From contig JAPTOF010000002.1 of NCBI GenBank assembly GCA_028554755.1, positions 7,365,001 to 7,429,000 of the forward strand: a stretch of 64,000 bases of DNA, in the 5' to 3' direction. How positions within the stretch are numbered: the stretch's first letter is position 1; each line of letters opens with the position of its first letter. This stretch comes from Cordia subcordata. Taxonomy: Eukaryota; Streptophyta; Magnoliopsida; Boraginales; Cordiaceae. The position numbers and the translations under genes were made by a program. Positions 60,442-64,000 of the stretch are shown one piece after another. Under the pieces are notes generated by a model. It worked only from the letters and a program-made list of their open reading frames with translations, had not been told where the DNA came from and did not search any database.

Positions 60442-61554
60442 CTCAAAAATATAAAATTTCTTCTTCTATCTCTTTGTCTCTTAATTCTAAATTTGCTTGT
60501 TCTTCTGAATCGTCTCTTAATTCTAAATCTTCTTGTTTTAAATTATAACAACAACAATTTCGTTTTCCTAATTTACATTCTTCACATCTTTCTATTTTTA
60601 TATATTCTCCACCACGCTTCTAAGCGTACTCTGATGGATTGTCAATATTAATAGGTGAATATACAGTGTTTTGATTAAAATAAATAAAATCAGAATTAAT
60701 ATATATACTTCCATTTTGATTTAAAAGAAAGTTTAAACCAAGAATAATTTTGCCTTCTTTATGATTCACTGGTAAACAAAAAGCTATTGGTAATTTATAA
60801 CTAATTGTTTATGTATTACAAGGAGTTAAAAAAGAAATATATGCATTTTTTATATATTGTGTATAAGGTATTTCATTACCTGAAAATCCTATTCCTTTTA
60901 ATGGCTTATCTAAAGTATAAATATGTTTATTATTAATTATTTGTGGATCTATAACAGTTATTGTACAACCTGTATCTATAATAGCATTTGTTTCTATATA
61001 ACGACCATAATGCTTAAAATTAATTCTAACAGTTAATAAATTAGAATTTCTTTTTATTTTACAAAATTTTTCTAATTGAAAGTATGGAGTTACCTGTTGT
61101 ATTAATAATGTTTCTTGGTCTATTTTTTCTTTTCTTTTTTCCAATTTGCTTATTCTAATATCTTGATTTTCAAAATTTTCTTCTAATTCTAATAACTTTA
61201 CTTCAAAAGTTTCTATATTATTTGTTATATTCTTTTCTACAAATTTACTGTTTATTTTTAAATCTTTATGTTTAAATTCAGGTATTAATTCTAAAATAAT
61301 TTTTTTGTTTATACATCTAATATATGCTTCTTTTAAGCATATACTATATTTAGCTCTTACTTTTATTGCTGGATACCAAGTACATATATAACAAATTTTT
61401 GTTTCTAATCCTTTTCCTATTTTCCAATTATGTAAACATTCTTATTTTTCAGTTAATTTATTATTTAATGGTTTAAACATATTTATATTAAATGTATTAC
61501 AATTGCCTAACAAATTATCTAAGTCTACTGGAAAATCATTGTTTTCTATATCTG
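60442..61554 (-). pseudogene. Pararetrovirus aspartic protease region
   Basis: A single minus-strand frame, interrupted by three stops (near 61442, 60806 and 60622), runs through the whole segment. It holds a Cys-containing part, a coiled coil (about 61250-61130), the aspartic protease with its D-T-G triad (about 60975) and the ILGLNFL-type second protease block (about 60740). A Cys-rich motif (C-x2-C-x6-C) like that at 56845 and an acidic tail follow. The right end stops exactly where the LTR at 61555 begins. Confidence 0.65.
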
Positions 61555-63445
61555 TGTTAGGATTAGTATGCCCTAAAGCTCACTTGTACATGACATTTTG
61601 GATATGAAACAATGTATAATCATATTTTTGTTAAATGGCATTATGAGTTTCTTACATATAATCTCTGCTATGTTTTATCGATGCATGTATGAAGGTCCTT
61701 TGACTTGCACTAATGACTTGGGTGCGCAGTGAGGCTGGACGCACAGTAGGTCCAAGTCTAGATTTAGTCACATCATAAATTGAATCCATAACCAAATAAG
61801 TAGTGTTGGGCAGTCTACTGGGATAAGGTTATATTGAGCAATTCTCCTCTTTGAGGGTGATCTACCTAGGTCATTGGAGGACTTTCTGGATTTGTCTCAA
61901 TAGTACGTGTGTCACGTATTGGATAGGACCATTGTGAGTATGTTTTCTAGCGACGTACTATCAAAGAAAGAAAACAAGACACTCACCGCTACTAAATGAT
62001 CATTGCTCTTAATCTTGAGTATATGTGGATGAACTAATGAAGTTAGGGTTTAGTACTTTGATTCACTGGGTGAGATCTTATTTTATTAGGATCAACGACC
62101 TTGTGCATTGAGTGCTAAGTTCTAATTAATTAGAACATGCATATGCAAAATGGAATCTATGTGCCCCTTTGGGATTGTCCAAATTTATCATCCGAATCTA
62201 GATCTAGTGATACTACCTTTATAGGTGTGTCGGTCATATGGCTTGAGGGTCGCTCCGAGATCAAGAGATTCCATGACCAAGGATGGTTGGCAATAGGACA
62301 AGAAACCCAACGAAAAAAATACAGCTAAGGAGGTGATAGTACACGTGCCAAAGGACCGATCTTAGCTGGGTATACATAGAGGGGCATTATGGTCAGTTAT
62401 TTAGTAGGTCAAAGACAAAGTTCACGTTCTTTTGTGATAAGCTTTTGGGTAATGACAATTATTCTTGGAGTGCAACTTTGATCTTATGGTGGAATAGATC
62501 GAAGTTAAAAATAATTATTATGTCGCCTAGATCGGGCAAGGATAATTTTAATTATTTTTGGAAGCCAATGATAATTGTGTCTTCTTGGTCCCTTCCTAGT
62601 TGAAATGACTTTGAGAGAGTAATCTTGAAAGAGCAAATTCCATATTATGGTAGTAGCCTTATTGGGCCAAAGCTTGAAATTGGGTTTGGGCTTTCTTTAG
62701 AGTCCAAGATAACCTAATTGGGCTAGGATGGTTTCCTATTGGGCTTGGGCCTCCACATGGATTATGGACTATGTGTTGGACTTGGATAATGAGCTTGGCT
62801 TAAGTCTTCCAAGACAAGTGGACAACTTGCAAAATACTACAAAAACAAGTGGACAACTTGCACAAGTCTTCCAAGACAAGATTGACAAGTTTCAAAAAGG
62901 AAATACTACATGGAAATTTTCTCCCACATTGAAAGTTTAGCAACTTTAGATGCCAAGGTTCTCTCTATAAATAGACAAGACCCTACACCTTTTATGTATT
63001 CCACTTTGTAGTTGATTTCTTCCTTTTTGGCAAGAAAATACTACAACACATAGTACACACTTATTGTGTGATTTTTGCTCTAGTTTTTTAAGAGCATGTT
63101 ACTTTGCTTCTTCCCACACAAGAGGCTATTCTCTCAAGATAAGTCTCTTTAATCATAGGGAAGAAGACTAGGGAGTTGCTTATTGTGACACCCTTATAGC
63201 AAATTTTGGTGGCCTTGTTCGTGAACGGGAATAAAGCTCGTGACCGGTTTTAGCTTCATCAAAGGCCCCACGCTTCAAGAGGTTACCTTTATATATTTTG
63301 CAAGTACTAGTTATATTCTATATATGTTCTTAAGCATGTTCTTGTGTGTGTAATATGGATATTTTATTTTCCTAGCATGTTTTCTTAGTTATAATTTAAT
63401 AAATATGGACTAGGATACCCCACACTTAATAATATCGATCCTACA
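61555..63445 (+). repeat. 5' LTR (1891 bp)
   Basis: TGTTAGGATTAG..GATCCTACA; colinear with 27164-29055 over its whole length with scattered substitutions and small indels. Confidence 0.92.
62966..62973 (+). promoter_or_regulatory. LTR TATA box
   Basis: TATAAATA, conserved in the solo LTR at 28576-28583. Confidence 0.6.
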
Positions 63446-63447
63446 AT

Positions 63448-63459
63448 TGGTATCAGAGC
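63448..63459 (+). other. Primer-binding site (initiator-Met tRNA)
   Basis: TGGTATCAGAGC two bases after the LTR end, a perfect match to the usual plant retrotransposon primer site. Confidence 0.9.
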
Positions 63460-64000
63460 TTAGGCTCACACACAACATGCTTAGACTATGCAAGAATATT
63501 GTATCTGCATAAATATATATTAGTCATCTTGTGAGTGGCAAGATTAGGAAATCTTGTGTTGCATATACTTGTGGTTTTATGCTTGTATGTGCAGGTAATA
63601 TAAAATCCCCTTGATGGTTCGTATGTATGCATGATAGATTTTCGTGTACGGTCAACAAAGCTTGGCTATAGGCGATTTCATGTATAAAATATTTCTAGTT
63701 ATTGCTTTTAGTTTCATTTAAAAGAAGCATAGGATGTTTTGATATCCTTGTAATGTTTCTTTATGAAGCTTGTATTAGCAATAGCAAAGTGTATTATTGT
63801 AATCTTTGAAGACCAAGAAGAAAAACAAGAAAACAGCATATAGGAATACTCTACTGTAAGCAAGCGGACGACGGGTGGACTTAACCGGCCGCCTCGCTAC
63901 TCCAGAGCAAAAATTCATGAAGCAATTGGGGCGGCCGACCGCTCTTATTGACGGCCGACCGAGGCGTAAAAGCTACTATGTGTGCTGTTTTTGTTGAAGA
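63460..64000 (+). other. Leader of the retrotransposon, no gene seen
   Basis: No start of gag is recognised before the edge. Near 63880-63970 the sequence is GC-richer, with GCGGCCGACCG repeated twice. Confidence 0.4.

Larger units (their letters stand above)
55430..61554. mobile_element. Rearranged endogenous pararetrovirus (Caulimoviridae-like) block
   Basis: Contains fragments of several virus domains in both orientations: movement-protein-like plus reverse-transcriptase (56513 onward, plus), capsid-like with a Cys motif (57790-58022, minus), aspartic protease (60442-61554, minus), two copies of a coiled-coil ORF (plus) and four copies of a leader-like repeat. There are no LTRs at its borders and no integrase, which fits pararetroviruses rather than LTR retrotransposons. 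All polyprotein parts have stops or breaks and the order is scrambled, so this looks like an old, inactive insertion cluster. The genus is uncertain; a second ORF of unknown role recalls florendoviruses. The right end is cut by the LTR at 61555. Confidence 0.7.
61555..64000 (+). mobile_element. 5' part of an LTR retrotransposon, cut by the window edge
   Basis: A 1891-bp LTR followed by a canonical initiator-Met primer site and about 540 bp of leader. It belongs to the family of the solo LTR at 27164. It is inserted into the pararetrovirus protease segment, so it is younger than that. Superfamily cannot be decided without the coding part. Confidence 0.88.

Overview
The window looks like an AT-rich, repeat-dense stretch of nuclear DNA from a eudicot plant. 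The evidence is spliced genes with short exons and GT-AG introns, plant gene families (F-box/FBA relic, plant synaptotagmin, RNA polymerase I subunit RPA12), Ty1/copia retrotransposons, Helitron-like ends, MITEs and an endogenous pararetrovirus (Caulimoviridae-like) block. Species was not determined.

Layout. 1-994 (minus): F-box/FBA pseudogene that runs off the left edge. 1631-6492: decayed copia element whose 5' LTR is three times longer than its 3' LTR. 7691-9427: Helitron-like sequence. 10500-29581: what I read as one old copia element, with 5' LTR, primer site, polypurine tract and 3' LTR still visible, that has been a repeated insertion target. A TIR transposon lies in its 5' LTR. A full-length minus-strand copia element (12130-19087, TSD TAATC), a MITE and two Helitron-like copies lie inside it. 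A 1.9-kb solo LTR (27164-29055, TSD TATTG) sits just before its 3' LTR.

30841-35249 (minus): a 12-exon synaptotagmin-type gene (SMP plus two C2 domains). It is complete in structure but carries an A-tract frameshift in exon 9 and lacks a GT donor after exon 11. Two related foldback elements with very long inverted repeats follow at 35.8 and 41.6 kb in opposite orientation. 49854-50741 (plus): an intronless gene for a low-complexity protein ending in a PNRC/EDC1-like proline motif. 52200-54864 (minus): an intact five-exon RPA12 gene with upstream site II (TGGGCC) motifs.

55430-61554: a scrambled endogenous pararetrovirus block. It has movement-protein-like/RT, capsid-like and aspartic-protease fragments, two copies of a coiled-coil ORF I cannot assign, a TATA/AATAAA promoter unit, and four copies of a leader-like repeat in both orientations. 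61555-64000: the 5' LTR and primer site of another retrotransposon of the same family as the solo LTR at 27 kb; it continues beyond the window.

Only RPA12 and the PNRC-like gene look fully intact. The rest is transposon strata with AT-rich spacers and microsatellites. All boundaries were read by eye; splice sites were chosen by GT/AG rules, reading frame and family knowledge.
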